Assembly: GCF_000004195.4 (NCBI RefSeq) | Contig: NC_030680.2 | Span: 3,638,960-3,702,959 of the forward strand | Source: Xenopus tropicalis | Lineage: Eukaryota > Chordata > Amphibia > Anura > Pipidae | DNA: 64,000 nt | Direction: 5' to 3' | In this document: one piece after another, positions 42,750 to 54,606 of the stretch | Layout: each line of letters opens with the position of its first letter | How positions within the stretch are numbered: position 1 is the first letter of the stretch | The notes under the pieces: model-generated | Seen by the model: only the letters and a program-made list of their open reading frames with translations | Told to the model about the DNA's origin: nothing | Databases searched by the model: none | Translations under genes and position numbers: made by a program

Positions 42750-44955
42750 TTGCAATTGGCACTGTATTTATCCTGCTGTGGGTTCTGGGGTATTATACAT
42801 GGAATTGGCACTGTATTTATCCTGCTGTGGGTTCTGGGGTATTATACATGGAATTGGCACTGTATTTATCCCGCTGTGGGTTCTGGGGTATTATACATGG
42901 AATTGGCACTGTATTTATCCTGCTGTGGGTTCTGGGTATTTATACATGGAATTGGCACTGTATTTATCCTGCTGTGGGTTCTGGGTATTATACATGGAAT
43001 TGGCACTGTATTTACCTGGCTGTGGGTTCTGGGGTATTATACATGGAATTGGCACTGTATTTATCCTGCTGTGGGTTCTGGGGTATATACATTGGAATTG
43101 GCACTGTATTTATCCTGCTGTGGGTTCTGGGGTATTATACATGGAATTGGCACTGTATTTATCCTGCTGTGGGTTCTGGGGTATTATACATGGAATTGGG
43201 CACTGTATTTATCCTGCTTGTGGGTTCTGGGGTATTATACATGGAATTGGCACTGTATTTATCCTGCTGTGGGTTCTGGGGTATTATACATGGAATTGGC
43301 ATGTATTTATCCTGCTGTGGGTTCTGGGGTATTATACTGGAATTGGCACTGTATTTATCCTGCTGTGGGTTCTGGGGTATTATACATGGAATTGGCACTG
43401 TATTTATCCTGCTGTGGGTTCTGGGGTATATACATGGAATTGGCACTGTATTATCCCGTGTGGGTTCTGGGGTATTATACATGGAATTGGCACTGTATTT
43501 ATCTGCTGTGGGTTCTGGGGTATTATACATGGAATTGGCACTGTATTTATCCCGCTGTGGGTTCTGGGGTATTATACATGGAATTGGCACTGTATTTATC
43601 CCGCTGTGGGTTCTGGGGTATTATACATGGAATTGGCACTGTATTTATCCCGCTGTGGGTTCTGGGGTATTAACATGGAATTGGCACTGTATTTATCCCG
43701 CTGTGGGTTCTGGGGTATTATACATGGAATTGGCACTGTATTTATCCCGCTGTGGGTTCTGGGGTATTATACATGGAATTGGCACTGTATTTATCTGCTG
43801 TGGAGTTCTGGGGTATTATACATGGAATTGGCACTGTATTTATCCTGCTGTGGGTTCTGGGGTATTATACATGGAATTGGCACTGTATTTATCCTGCTGT
43901 GGGTTCTGGGGTATTATACATGGAATTGGCACTGTATTTATCCTGCTGTGGGTTCTGGGGTATTATATATGGAATTGGCACTGTATTTATCCTGCTGTGG
44001 GTTCTGGGTATTATACATGGAATTGGCACTGTATTTATCCTGCTGTGGGTTCTGGGGTATTATACATGGAATTGGCACTGTATTTATCCCGCTGTGGGTT
44101 CTGGGGTATTATACATGGAATTGGCACTGTATTTATCCTGCTGTGGGTTCTGGGGTATTATACATGGAATTGGCACTGTATTTATCCTGCTGTGGGTTCT
44201 GGGGTATTATACATGGAATTGGCACTGTATTTATCCTGCTGTGGGTTCTGGGGTATTATACATGGAATTGGCACTGTATTTATCCTGCTGTGGGTTCTGG
44301 GGTATTATACATGGAATTGGCACTGTATTTATCCTGCTGTGGGTTCTGGGGTATTATACATGGAATTGGCGCTGTATTTATCCTGCTGTGGGTTCTGGGG
44401 TATTATACATGGAATTGGCACTGTATTTATCCCGCTGTGGGGTTCTGCGGTATTATACATGGAATTGGCACTGTATTTATCCCGCTGTGGGTTCTGGGGT
44501 ATTATACATGGAATTGGCACTGTATTATCCTGCTGTGGGTTCTGGGGTATTATACATGGAATTGGCACTGTATTTATCCTGCTGTGGGTTCTGGGTATTA
44601 TACATGGAATTGGCACTGTATTTATCCCGCTGTGGGTTCTGGGGTATTATACATGGAATTGGCACTGTATTTATCCCGCTGTGGGTTCTGGGGTATTATA
44701 CATGGAATTGGCACTGTATTTATCCTGCTGTGGGTTCTGGGGTATTATACATGGAATTGGCACTGTATTTATCCTGCTGTGGGTTCTGGGGTATTATATA
44801 TGGAATTGGCACTGTATTTATCCTGCTGTGGGTTCTGGGGTATTATACATGGAATTGGCACTGTATTTATCCTGCTGTGGGTTCTGGGGTATTATACATG
44901 GAATTGGCACTGTATTTATCCTGCTGTGGGTTCTGGGGTATTATATATGGAATTA
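42750..44955 (+). repeat. 49-bp tandem array
   Basis: About 45 units containing GAATTGGCACTGTATTTATC, CTGCTGTGGGTTCTGGGG and TATTATACATG. Single-base indels are frequent in the left third (42940-43500). Frames of 300-800 codons (WNWHCIYPAVGSG) exist only because the unit lacks stop codons in all plus frames. Confidence 0.97.
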
Positions 44956-45236
44956 GTCTACACAAATACAAAAATCCCTCTGTGCCTATGGGTCGGCACC
45001 CGGTGTGGTTCACTCTACATGATGGAGTTGGATATGGGGCAATTACCCAGCTCTTAGACAAGTGATATTAAACAGGGGCCATTGTACATATTATTACACC
45101 CCTCCCCCCCCCCCCCCCCCCCCGGGACTTTATGACTCTACATTTCCTCTCTTTTGTAGCGGAAGACAATACAAGGCAATAAATCCCAAATCATTGCTAA
45201 TTCTCCCTAATTACCCACTCTGCAGCTGGGTGGCCA
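44956..45236. other. Spacer with C20 run
   Basis: No gene. A C run at 45104-45123. Confidence 0.4.
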
Positions 45237-45987
45237 AAATAAAGGGTGCCTGGCCTTCTATATAAGGGATAAAGGGTGCCAGGCCTTCTATATAAGGGAT
45301 AAAGGGTGCCTGGCCTTCTATATAAGGGATAAAGGGTGCCTGGCCTTCTATATAAGGGATAAAGGGTGCCTGGCCTTCTATATAAGGGATAAAGGGTGCC
45401 TGGCCTTCTATATAAGGGATAAAGGGTGCCTGGCCTTCTATATAAGGGATAAAGGGTGCCTGGCCTTCTATATAAGGGATAAAGGGTGCCAGGCCTTCTA
45501 TATAAGGGATAAAGGGTGCCAGGCCTTCTATATAAGGGGATAAAGGGTGCCTGGCCTTCTATATAAGGGATAAAGGGTGCCTGGCCTTCTATATAAGGGA
45601 TAAAGGGTGCCAGGCCTTCTATATAAGGGATAAAGGGTGCCAGGCCTTCTATATAAGGGATAAAGGGTGCCTGGCCTTCTATATAAGGGATAAAGGGTGC
45701 CTGGCCTTCTATATAAGGGATAAAGGGTGCCTGGCCTTCTATATAAGGGATAAAGGGTGCCTGGCCTTCTATATAAGGGATAAAGGGTGCCAGGCCTTCT
45801 ATATAAGGGATAAAGGGTGCCTGGCCTTCTATATAAGGGATAAAGGGTGCCAGGCCTTCTATATAAGGGATAAAGGGTGCCTGGCCTTCTATATAAGGGA
45901 TAAAGGGTGCCTGACCTTCTATATAAGGGATAAAGGGTGCCTGACCTTCTATATAAGGGATAAAGGGTGCCAGGCCTTCTATATACG
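45237..45987 (+). repeat. 30-bp tandem array with TATA-like core
   Basis: About 25 units at an exact 30-bp period, each with CCTTCTATATAAGGGATAAA. The TGCCTGG and TGCCAGG variants alternate in clusters. One unit has an extra G near 45539. Minus-strand frames (YIEGQAPFIP, LYRRPGT) are artefacts. Confidence 0.97.
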
Positions 45988-46570
45988 GGTGCTGGGTCCA
46001 ACTTGCCGGCTCTGGTTTAGGGGAGGGGGGATTTAAATGAATAAAGGGGAAGAAATAAAACTGACAAAATGACTGACCCAACATGTGTGAGTCTTGTTCA
46101 GAGACTCCCTGCTGCTCCGCTGACAATCAGCGCGGAAAGTTCCGTAGCGTAGCCTTTAGCTGGAGACGCAGAGCAGCTCATGATTAAAAGGGGCGCTTTA
46201 AGCAGAAATGTATTGATCAGCAAGGGCCGCGCCGTGCCTTTAAGGCATCTCATCTCGCTGTAATGAAAAATATGATACATAAAACAGAATCTCCAATTAG
46301 GGCTGCGGTGTCACTTGGGCGAGGGAGCTGCCATGTGCGGAGAACTTTCCCTTTAGATCTGTCTGTGATTGGCCGGCAAGAGGGGAAGGAGATGATTAGG
46401 ATAAACAGCCCCTCTGGTTCCTCAGGGAACATCACAAATGGACCTGTCTGCGGGGGCTTCTTATATGGGGTTACCTGGGATGATGGGTTAAGGGCCAATC
46501 CAGAAGTAATGACCCTGCTCTCAATTTAATAACTGGGGACATGTAGGAAAAGAATCAAGCTCTGCAGGGT
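45988..46570. other. Intron island, possible conserved element at 46100-46480
   Basis: No gene. Unique, with CTCATGATTAAAAGGGGCGC, GTATTGATCAGCAAGG and TCTCCAATTAGGGCTGC. Confidence 0.3.
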
Positions 46571-49190
46571 TGCCCTACTGTCTCCATCACTGTCTCCATC
46601 TTGCCCTAATGTCTCCATCTTGCCCTACTGTCTCCATCACTGTCTCCATCTTGCCCTAATGTCTCCATCTTGCCCTACTGTCTCCATCACTGTCTCCATC
46701 TTGCCCTACTGTCTCCATCTTGGCCTACTGTCTCCATCTTGCCCTACTGTCTCCATCTTGCCCTACTGTCTCCATCTTGTACTAATGTCTTCATCTTGCC
46801 TTACTGTCTCCATCTTGCCCTACTGTCTCCATCTTGTCCTACTGTCTCCATCTTGCCCTACTGTCTCCATCACTGTCTCCATCTTGCCCTACTGTCTCCA
46901 TCACTGTCTCCATCTTGCCCTACTGTCTCCATCACTGTCTCCATCTTGGCCTACTGTCTCCATCTTGCCCTACTGTCTCCATCACTGTCTCCATCTTGCC
47001 CTAATGTCTCCATCTTGCCCTACTGTCTCCATCACTGTCTCCATCTTGCCCTAATGTCTCCATCTTGCCCTACTGTCTCCATCACTGTCTCCATCTTGCC
47101 CTACTGTCTCCATCTTGGCCTACTGTCTCCATCTTGCCCTACTGTCTCCATCTTGCCCTACTGTCTCCATCTTGCCCTACTGTCTCCATCTTGTACTAAT
47201 GTCTTCATCTTGCCTTACTGTCTCCATCTTGCCCTACTGTCTCCATCTTGTCCTACTGTCTCCATCTTGCCCTACTGTCTCCATCACTGTCTCCATCTTG
47301 CCCTACTGTCTCCATCACTGTCTCCATCTTGCCCTACTGTCTCCATCACTGTCTCCATCTTGGCCTACTGTCTCCATCTTGCCCTACTGTCTCCATCACT
47401 GTCTCCATCTTGGCCTACTGTCTCCATCTTGCCCTACTTTCTCCATCACTGTCTCCATCTTGCCCTACTGTCTCCATCACTGTCTCCATCTTGGCCTACT
47501 GTCTCCATCTTGCCCTACTGTCTCCATCACTGTCTCCATCTTGGCCTACTGTCTCCATCTTGCCCTACTTTCTCCATCACTGTCTCCATCTTACCCTACT
47601 GTCTCCATCACTGTCTCCATCTTGCCCTACTGTCTCCATCACTGTCTCCATCTTGCCCTACTGTCTCCATCTTGCCCTACTGTCTCCATCACTGTCTCCA
47701 TCACTGTCTCCATCTTGCCCTACTGTCTCCATCTTGCCCTACTGTCTCCATCACTGTCTCCATCTTGCCCTACTGTCTCCATCACTGTCTCCATCTTGCC
47801 CTACTGTCTCCATCTTTTTCTACTGTCTCCATCTTGCCCTACTGTCTCCATCTTGCCCTACTGTCTCCATCACTGTCTCCATCTTGCCCTACTGTCTCCA
47901 TCTTGCCCTACTGTCTCCATCACTGTCTCCATCTTGCCCAACTGTATCCATCTTGCCCTACTGTCTCCATCACTGTATCCATCTTGACCTACTGTCTCCA
48001 TCTTGCCCTACTGTCTCCATCACTGTCTCCATCTTGCCCTACTGTCTCTATCACTGTCTCCATCTTGCCCTACTGTCTCCATCTTTTCCTACTGTCTCAA
48101 TCTTGCCCTACTGTCTCCATCTTGTCCTACTGTCTCCATCTTGCCCTACTGTCTCCATCTTTTCCTACTGTCTCCATCTTGCCCTACTGTCTCCATCTTG
48201 CCCTACTGTCTCCATCTTTTCCTACTGTCTCCATCTTGCCCTACTGTCTCCATCCTGCCCTACTGTCTCCATCTTGCCCTACTGTCTCCATCTTGCCCAA
48301 CTGTATCCATCTTGCCCTACTGTCTCCATCTTGTCCTACTGTCTCCATCTTGTCCTACTGTCTCCATCTTGCCCTACTGTCTCCATCTTGCCCTACTGTC
48401 TCCATCTTTTCCTACTGTCTCCATCTTGCCCAACTGTCTCCATCTTGCCCTACTGTCTCCATCTTGCCCTACTTTCTCCATCTTGCCCTACTGTCTTCAT
48501 CTTGCCCTACTGTCTTCATCTTGCCCTACTGTCTCCATTTTGCCCTATTGCCTCCATCCTGCCCTACTGTCTCCATCTTGCCCTACTGTCTCCATCTTGC
48601 CCTACTGTCTCAATCTTGCTCTACTGTCTCCATCTTGCCCTACTGTCTCCATCTTGCCCTACTGTCTCCATCACTGTATCCATCTTGCCCTACTGTCTCC
48701 ATCACTGTCTCCATCTTGCCCTACTGTCTCCATCTTGCCCTACTGTCTCCATCTTTTCCTACTGTCTCCATCTTGCCCTACTGTCTCCATCTTGCCCTAC
48801 TGTCTCCATCTTTTCCTACTGTCTCCATCTTGCCCTACTGTCTCCATCTTGCCCAACTGTATCCATCTTGCCCTACTGTCTCCATCTTGCCCTACTGTCT
48901 CCATCTTGCCCTACTGTCTCCATCACTGTCTCCATCTTGCCCTACTGTCTCCATCTTGCCCTACTGTCTCCATCTTTTCCTACTGTCTCCATCTTTTCCT
49001 ACTGTCTCCATCTTGCCCTACTGTCTCCATCTTGCCCTACTGTCTCCATCTTGCCCTACTGTCTCCATCTTGCCCTACTGTCTCCATCTTGCCCAACTGT
49101 ATCCATCTTGCCCTACTGTCTCCATCTTGCCCTACTGTCTCCATCTTGCCCTACTGTCTCCATTTTGCCCTATTGCCCCCATCCTGCCCT
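46571..49190 (+). repeat. 19-bp tandem array, block C (2.6 kb)
   Basis: Roughly 135 units of TGCCCTACTGTCTCCATCT, with 12-bp partial units (CATCACTGTCTC) mixed in. A longer pattern of about 413 bp is duplicated (the variant TTGTACTAATGTCTTC occurs near 46778 and 47191). The 290-850 codon frames (PYCLHLALLSPSC) are artefacts. Confidence 0.97.
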
Positions 49191-49700
49191 GCTGTTCTCC
49201 TTGGCTGCTTCCTTCTTGCTGAATCCCTTCCTTTTAATTGGCCTCTTTCCTAAATTTACAGCATAGAAACCCCTGTTCCCTGTCACCTCTAGAGTGCAAG
49301 CTCTTTGGAGCCGTGTGTTCCCTTCCATGATGGTGTATTAGTTATATTATTGGCTTTTCCCTCGTTGTGGCACAGCCCTATGGAAACTGCTCAGTGCAAT
49401 ACAACATACTGAATCATAACAATTGCGCTGGATGTTGCGTCACTAGGTGATTTTATATAGATATATAGATATATTATTGGACACTGTATCTGAGGGGGAT
49501 AAAGCGCATACAAGTTCAAGCCTATATTTATATTGATCCATAGGGGGACAAAAGGCATTAAAACCAATATACAGTAGAGGTCTATAGAGCTCCATATTGT
49601 AGAACATCACTGCTATGAGACAAATGTATCTCTTTGGAATGCATGAGCATGAGCCTACTAAGCTTACAATCTAATTCCACAACTACAGACGCAGACATTA
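49191..49700. other. Spacer with SINE-like remnant
   Basis: No gene. 49290-49420 has GAGTGCAAGCTCTTTGGAGC and AAACTGCTCAGTGCAATAC, reminiscent of the retroposon at 38467-40557 but decayed. Confidence 0.45.
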
Positions 49701-51900
49701 TTCCCACTTCCCTTGGGTCACTTTGATCAGGAGCCACTTAACCAACCAATGGATCATTGCTAGGAAGCCCGAGGTCCCCGAAGAGACCTATAAAGACACG
49801 GGGACATGGTTGTCCAACTCTATAGTGTTACAGCAAGTGATTCTTTAGGGGGTTCTGCTCACCCACATATCTGTAGGTCCATACGGATCAATGACGAGTT
49901 CAACTTATCCGTAACAATCACTGCAAATTGTATAACATGGATGAATCTACCCCGAGGAGGTCAGTGATTCCAAGCTGAGTGCGTCCAAATACGACATTTT
50001 CTACACACAAGCCAATTCATTGGTCTTGTCTCAAAAAGGCTGAACTTTTTGGCCAAATATCTCTTTCTTTCAAACCAAATAGTACTTGGGTGATTCTTTC
50101 CCTTAGCGAGAATTCATTTTAGCAACACCAAGAACGTTCCCCTGGAACGGGGAGATTATTTTTACCAATAGACAGACCCCAAGTTCCTATCAACGTTAGG
50201 TATGTGCGTGAATTCCTATAGACCCCTATGTGAATTCCTATAGACCCCCACCCAAGGGTTTGTATTCTTAGGATACAGATAAGGGGGCAGTAGATACCTC
50301 GAAGCAAAGCACCCCATGCCTCCACCGACCAATTTACCCCATCTGGAGCTCAATGAGTTTGACTGGAGCTTCCATTTATCTCCATCCTGACAGTTAGGGG
50401 ACCTAAAATGACAGTTAGAAGACCTTTAAAATTACTATAAAATAATATTATTACTTAGTCTTCACCATTTTTGTCATCATTACTGGAAATGAAGATGGTC
50501 ACCAGTGACCAATATAGTGAAGACCCTTATACCTCAGTCTATAGGGTGGATTCCTAATGACGGTCAGAGAAGCGATGTATCACAATTCTACTCGGTCTTG
50601 GTATCTCCATCCTGACAGTTAGGAGACCTTTATAATGACTATAAAATAATATTATTACGTAGTCTTTACCATTTCTGTCATCATTACTGGAAATGAAGAT
50701 GGTCACCAGTGACCAATATAGTGAAGAACCTTATATCTCAGTCTATAGGGTGGATTCCTAATGACGGTCAGAGAAGCGATGTATCACAATTCTACTCGGT
50801 CTTGGTATCTCCATCCTGACAGTTAGGAGACCATTAAAATGACTATAAAATAATATTATTACTTAGTATTCACCATTTTTGTCATCATTACTAGAAATGG
50901 CGATGGTCACCGGTCTACAGTAGTGACCAATATAGTGAAGACCCTTATCCCTTAGTCTATAGGGTTGTTTCCTAATGATGGTCAGAGAAGCGATGTATCA
51001 CAATTCTACTCGGTCTTGGTATCTCCATCCTGACAGATAGGAGACCTTTATTTGACCAAAATATCTCGTTCTTTCAAAAGAAATAATACTTGGGTGATTC
51101 TGTCCCTTAGCGAGAATTCATTTGAGCGACGCCAAGAACAGGGGCAGTAGATACCACAAAGCAAAGAACCCCATGCCTCCACCAACCAATTTACCCTATC
51201 TAGAGCTCAATGAGTTTGACTGGAGCTTCCATTTATCTCCATCCTGACAGTTAGGGGACCTAAAATGACTATAAAATAATATTATTACTTAGTCTTCACA
51301 ATTTTTGTCATCATTACTGGAAATGAAGATGGTCACCGGTCTACAGTAGTGACCAATATAGTGAAGACCCTTATACCTCAGTCTATAGGGTTGTCTCCTA
51401 ATGACGGTTAGAGAAGCAAAGTATCACAATTCTACTCGGTCTTGGTATCTCCAACCTGACAGTTGGGAGACCATTAAAATGACTATAAAGTGACTATACA
51501 GTAGTGACCAATATAGTGAAGACCCTTATACCTTAGTCTATAGGGTTGTTTCCTAATGACGGTCAGAGAAGCGATGTATCACAATTCTACTCGGTCTTGG
51601 TATCTCCATCCTTGGTACACCCCATGCTTCTACCAACCAATTTACCCCATCTAGAGCTCAATGAATTTTGTCGGACTTCCATTTATCTCCAACCTGACAG
51701 TTAGGGAACCTTTAAAATGACTATAAAATAATATTATTACTTAGTCTTCACCATTTTTGTCATCATTACTGGAAATGACGATGGTCACCGGTCTACAGTA
51801 GTGACCAATATAGTGAAGACCCTTATCCCTTAGTCTATAGGGTTGTTTCCTAGTGAAGTGATGTATCACAATTCTACTCAGTCTTGGTATCTTTTTATTT
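49701..51900 (+). repeat. Decayed tandem repeat of about 210-220 bp
   Basis: Five or more imperfect copies (near 50380, 50605, 50811, 51236, 51600) sharing CATCCTGACAGTTAGG, ATAAAATAATATTATTAC, GACCAATATAGTGAAGA and GCGATGTATCACAATTCTAC. A second module (CCATGCCTCCACCAACCAAT, AGCTCAATGAGTTTGAC) occurs near 50315, 51172 and 51625, so the order is composite. Unrecognised family; no intact open frame. Confidence 0.88.
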
Positions 51901-52847
51901 TTATAGTACCCCGATTTAGGGTTGTTTTGGGGCAAGAACTATTTGAGAACGTTGGGGAATCAGAAGCAAATTTGATACCACGTTTCCAGGTACCCAAATC
52001 CTCAGGTCTCTATTTCACACTAAACAGCATGGAAGTCCATTGTTTTGAGGTCACCACCAGTAAAGAATGAAATCATAGCAATGTAGAACCCATCAAAAGC
52101 CACGGTGGCAGGGGCACCAAGACTTGGTGGAAGGAATTAGGGTCCCATTTAGCTTTACAAACACTAGAAAAAAGAGGAAAAGTCTGAAGTTCTCCAGATG
52201 AACCCGTCCCACCACCTATGTCTATTCCATTCCAATGTGGAATAAACGTTCTTGACTCTATTTAGGAAATAACAAAATAGGGACTCTTCCAAATACCCCT
52301 TGAGGTAAATAGGGGGGGGGCAAAGCTTTAAACATCTAGATGAGTGGGGGGAGTCCTTCCGAGGCACAACTTTACTCTCTGGGAATGAGATATCACCAGG
52401 GATCTGGTTATACAAACACAACACAATAGCTCCGAGTGTGGCAGTCGGCTATCAGGACACCAGTAATTGTTCTCTTCTTGAAAGGGATGACAGACATCTG
52501 TCCGGCCATTAAAAGGAATTAGTGGACAAAAAGGCAGCACTTTGTGGAAGGAGCAGCCATGACAGAGGGAGAGAGCTCTCAGCGACATTGATACCACTCA
52601 GGGCTTTCTAAAGTGACAGCAACACCCATTCCCAACAGCTGCTTGGGGGGGACCAATTGACCACTCACTCACACTGGCATTGTTAACCCTTTATTTTGCC
52701 TGATGAGTAGTGTCTCTTGAGTCTGGTCGGGGGTGGGGGGGTCACGCATAATAACCAAACGAGCAACCTCAACTTTCCTCACTCTATAAGAGAAGACCAT
52801 TTCCACTTTGGCCCCCAACGCATGGATACAAAGGAGATATTCTGGTC
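51901..52847. other. Single-copy intron 1a segment
   Basis: No gene supported. Short frames on both strands lack recognisable features. Confidence 0.35.
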
Positions 52848-53512
52848 ATTCTTCCCTTACTGGGTTCTGTGGGTACTGACCCATATGGGCTGCCCATTCC
52901 CTACCATACTCAGCAGATCCCTGTGTATATTCTAGTCTTTCCTTACTGGGTTCTGTGGGTACTGACCCATATGGGCTGCCCATTCCCTACCATACTCAGC
53001 AGATCCCTGTGTATATTCTAGTCTTTCCTTACTGGGTTCTGTGGGTACTGACCCATCTGGGCTGCACATTCCCTACAATACTCAGCAGATCCCTGTGTAT
53101 ATTCTAGTCTTCCCTTACTGGGTTCTGTGGGTACTGACCCATATGGGCTGCCCATTCCCTACCATACTCAGCAGATCCCTGTGTATATTCTAGTCTTCCC
53201 TTACTGGGTTCTGTGGGTACTGACCCATCTGGGCTGCCCATTCCCTACCATACTCAGCAGATCCCTGTGTATATTCTAGTCTTCCCTTACTGGGTTCCGT
53301 GGGTACTGACCCATCTGGGCTGCCCATTCCCTACCATACTCAGCAGATCCCTGTGTATATTCTAGTCTTCCCTTACTGGGTTCTGTGGGTACTGACCCAT
53401 CTGGGCTGCCCATTCCCTACCATACTCAGCAGATCCCTGTGTATATTCTAGCCATTCTTCCCTTACTGGGTTCCGTGGGTACTGACCCATATGAGCTGCC
53501 CATTCCCTACCA
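52848..53512 (+). repeat. 86-bp tandem array
   Basis: About 7.7 units containing CTTACTGGGTTCTGTGGGTA, CTGACCCATATGGGCTGCCC and TCAGCAGATCCCTGTGTATA. Variants ATATGGG and ATCTGGG cluster in blocks. Confidence 0.97.
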
Positions 53513-54093
53513 TATTGATGTCTCTGTCCTACTGAGCTCTAGGTTCCTACGATGATTCCTCATACCTGGGAGACCCATAAGCCTATCCTTGCTGGTTCCT
53601 TGCCGGTACCACTTCTCCTGGTTCCAGTTCACCACGCCGTGCCCAATACTACTCTACGCTAGCCGCGACTTTTGAAAAATAAGCCAAATAATAGGTCAAG
53701 AACGACTTGGCTTCCAGCAAACTCTATTGCTCTTCAGAAACCTTCAGGGATCCCAAACTTCTACCCCGCCATTAATGCCCTTCACCAACGCCCTATGGAA
53801 AGTTAATTAGCTTGATTGGACCCGGGAAGGGGGGTTCTGTCCTGAGGACCCGGGGCCCATTCTGCGGGCTATTAACTCTCACCATAAAACAAGCGTTGAG
53901 CAGTAAAACAATGAGAAGCCGTGGGATATGCCCGGGGAATACAGATGTGAAAGTCACGGAGAGCGGTAGGAGACCTCCTGACCACAGAGGAGACTGCAGT
54001 GACACCAATGAGCGAGAGTGCCCCCCTTGTGGGTGAGCCGTGGGCACCTGTACCTGTATACACACATATATATCTATAAGAACCAGGACTTAC
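53513..54093 (-). other. lmo1: Intron 1a immediately after the distal first exon
   Basis: Unique sequence with an AATTAGCTTGATTGG block near 53804 and a short TATATATA tract near 54067. No gene. Confidence 0.4.
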
Positions 54094-54115
54094 CCTCCTC
54101 CTTGTCCAACACCAT
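54094..54115 (-). CDS. lmo1: lmo1 distal first coding exon (1a)
   Basis: Encodes MVLDKEE plus the first base of a Gly codon, then donor G|GTAAGTCC. It splices in phase to exon 2 for a 155-aa form that differs from the proximal form only at the N-terminus. Context at the ATG is good (A at -3, G at +4). The triplet before it is ACG where exon 1b has its first ATG, and the exon sequence otherwise parallels exon 1b closely, including the GTAAGTC donor. Alternative rhombotin first exons from two promoters are known in mammals. Confidence 0.88.
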
Positions 54116-54509
54116 CGTCCCAGACGCCGAAGGGACTTGGAGTGCAGACGCTCCTCCGCTCGTAGCCTCCACCGCACGTTTTTTGGGGAATCCGCCGGCG
54201 CTCTCCTATGCAGTCGCTCGTCTTTATCCGGTCCTATTCGCACCAGCGGTTGACTTTCCCCCTGAACGGCATCGGTTAAGGGGGGTGACGAAAAAGCAAA
54301 AAAAATTCCTCCGGGGCAACGGCACCGGGCACAATCCTCGTAATGGCAAAGGCTGCTTGGAGTCTGTCTCTTCCCAGGCTGGAATGATATAAACGGGGAG
54401 TCTCGGCGGTGGTGGTGGTGGAGCCTCTCGGCTTGTCGAGTGCTTTTCCCTTGAATTCACTTTAAATCTAAAATGATATCCAGCGAGCAGAGACGGGGGG
54501 ACGGCTGCT
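54116..54509 (-). promoter_or_regulatory. lmo1: Exon 1a leader region
   Basis: CpG-containing sequence, likely 5' UTR in large part, with GAGGCTCC and several CCG words. Short frames on both strands are not protein-like. Confidence 0.45.
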
Positions 54510-54606
54510 GAGCGCTCTCGCTGCCTCTCTCGCTCTGTCTCTCTCAATTTATGTGCCTTCTGCCGCCGAAGCAACGCATTTCCCAGAGACCCTAAGATTC
54601 CCCTGT
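54510..54606 (-). promoter_or_regulatory. lmo1: Distal promoter element with TATA-like motif
   Basis: Minus-strand order ACAGGGGAAT, AGGGTCTCTGGGAAAT, CACATAAATTGAGAG (TATA-like, 54547-54555), AGACAGAGCGAGAG and AGGCAGCG. It parallels 37981-38073. A start site about 30 bp past the TATA-like motif (near 54517) would give a leader of about 400 nt. Confidence 0.5.

Larger units (their letters stand above)
2250..54600 (-). other. lmo1: lmo1 gene span (two promoters, four-exon transcripts)
   Basis: The span runs from the distal promoter region (about 54.6 kb) to the predicted poly(A) site (about 2.25 kb). Exon order on the minus strand is 1a (54094-54115) or 1b (37338-37362), then 2 (9241-9454), 3 (4707-4832) and 4 (2595-2700). 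Intron 1 is 44.6 kb from exon 1a or 27.9 kb from exon 1b, intron 2 is 4.4 kb and intron 3 is 2.0 kb. Splice phases are 1, 2, 2. The conceptual product is 156 aa (1b) or 155 aa (1a); human LMO1 is 156 aa. Paralogue choice rests on the N-terminal [15 protein letters not shown] and C-terminal QLNGSFDSQVQ, which match LMO1; LMO3 differs at both ends. Exon structure is inferred from sequence, with no transcript data. Confidence 0.95.

Noticed and set aside
42658..45057. Open frame of 799 codons on the plus strand, with two more long ones in other frames
   Set aside because: All three frames read the 49-bp array, which has no stop codon in any plus frame. Sequence is purely repetitive, with frame drift from indels. 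No protein domain.
45197..46126. Repetitive minus-strand protein of 309 codons
   Set aside because: The 30-bp unit is a multiple of three without stops. The frame changes phase at a single extra base near 45539, as expected for non-coding repeat.
46670..49222. Open frame of 850 codons and overlapping frames of 290-672 codons
   Set aside because: Translation of the 19-bp array; all frames give similar LHLALLSPSC-type strings because the unit lacks stops.
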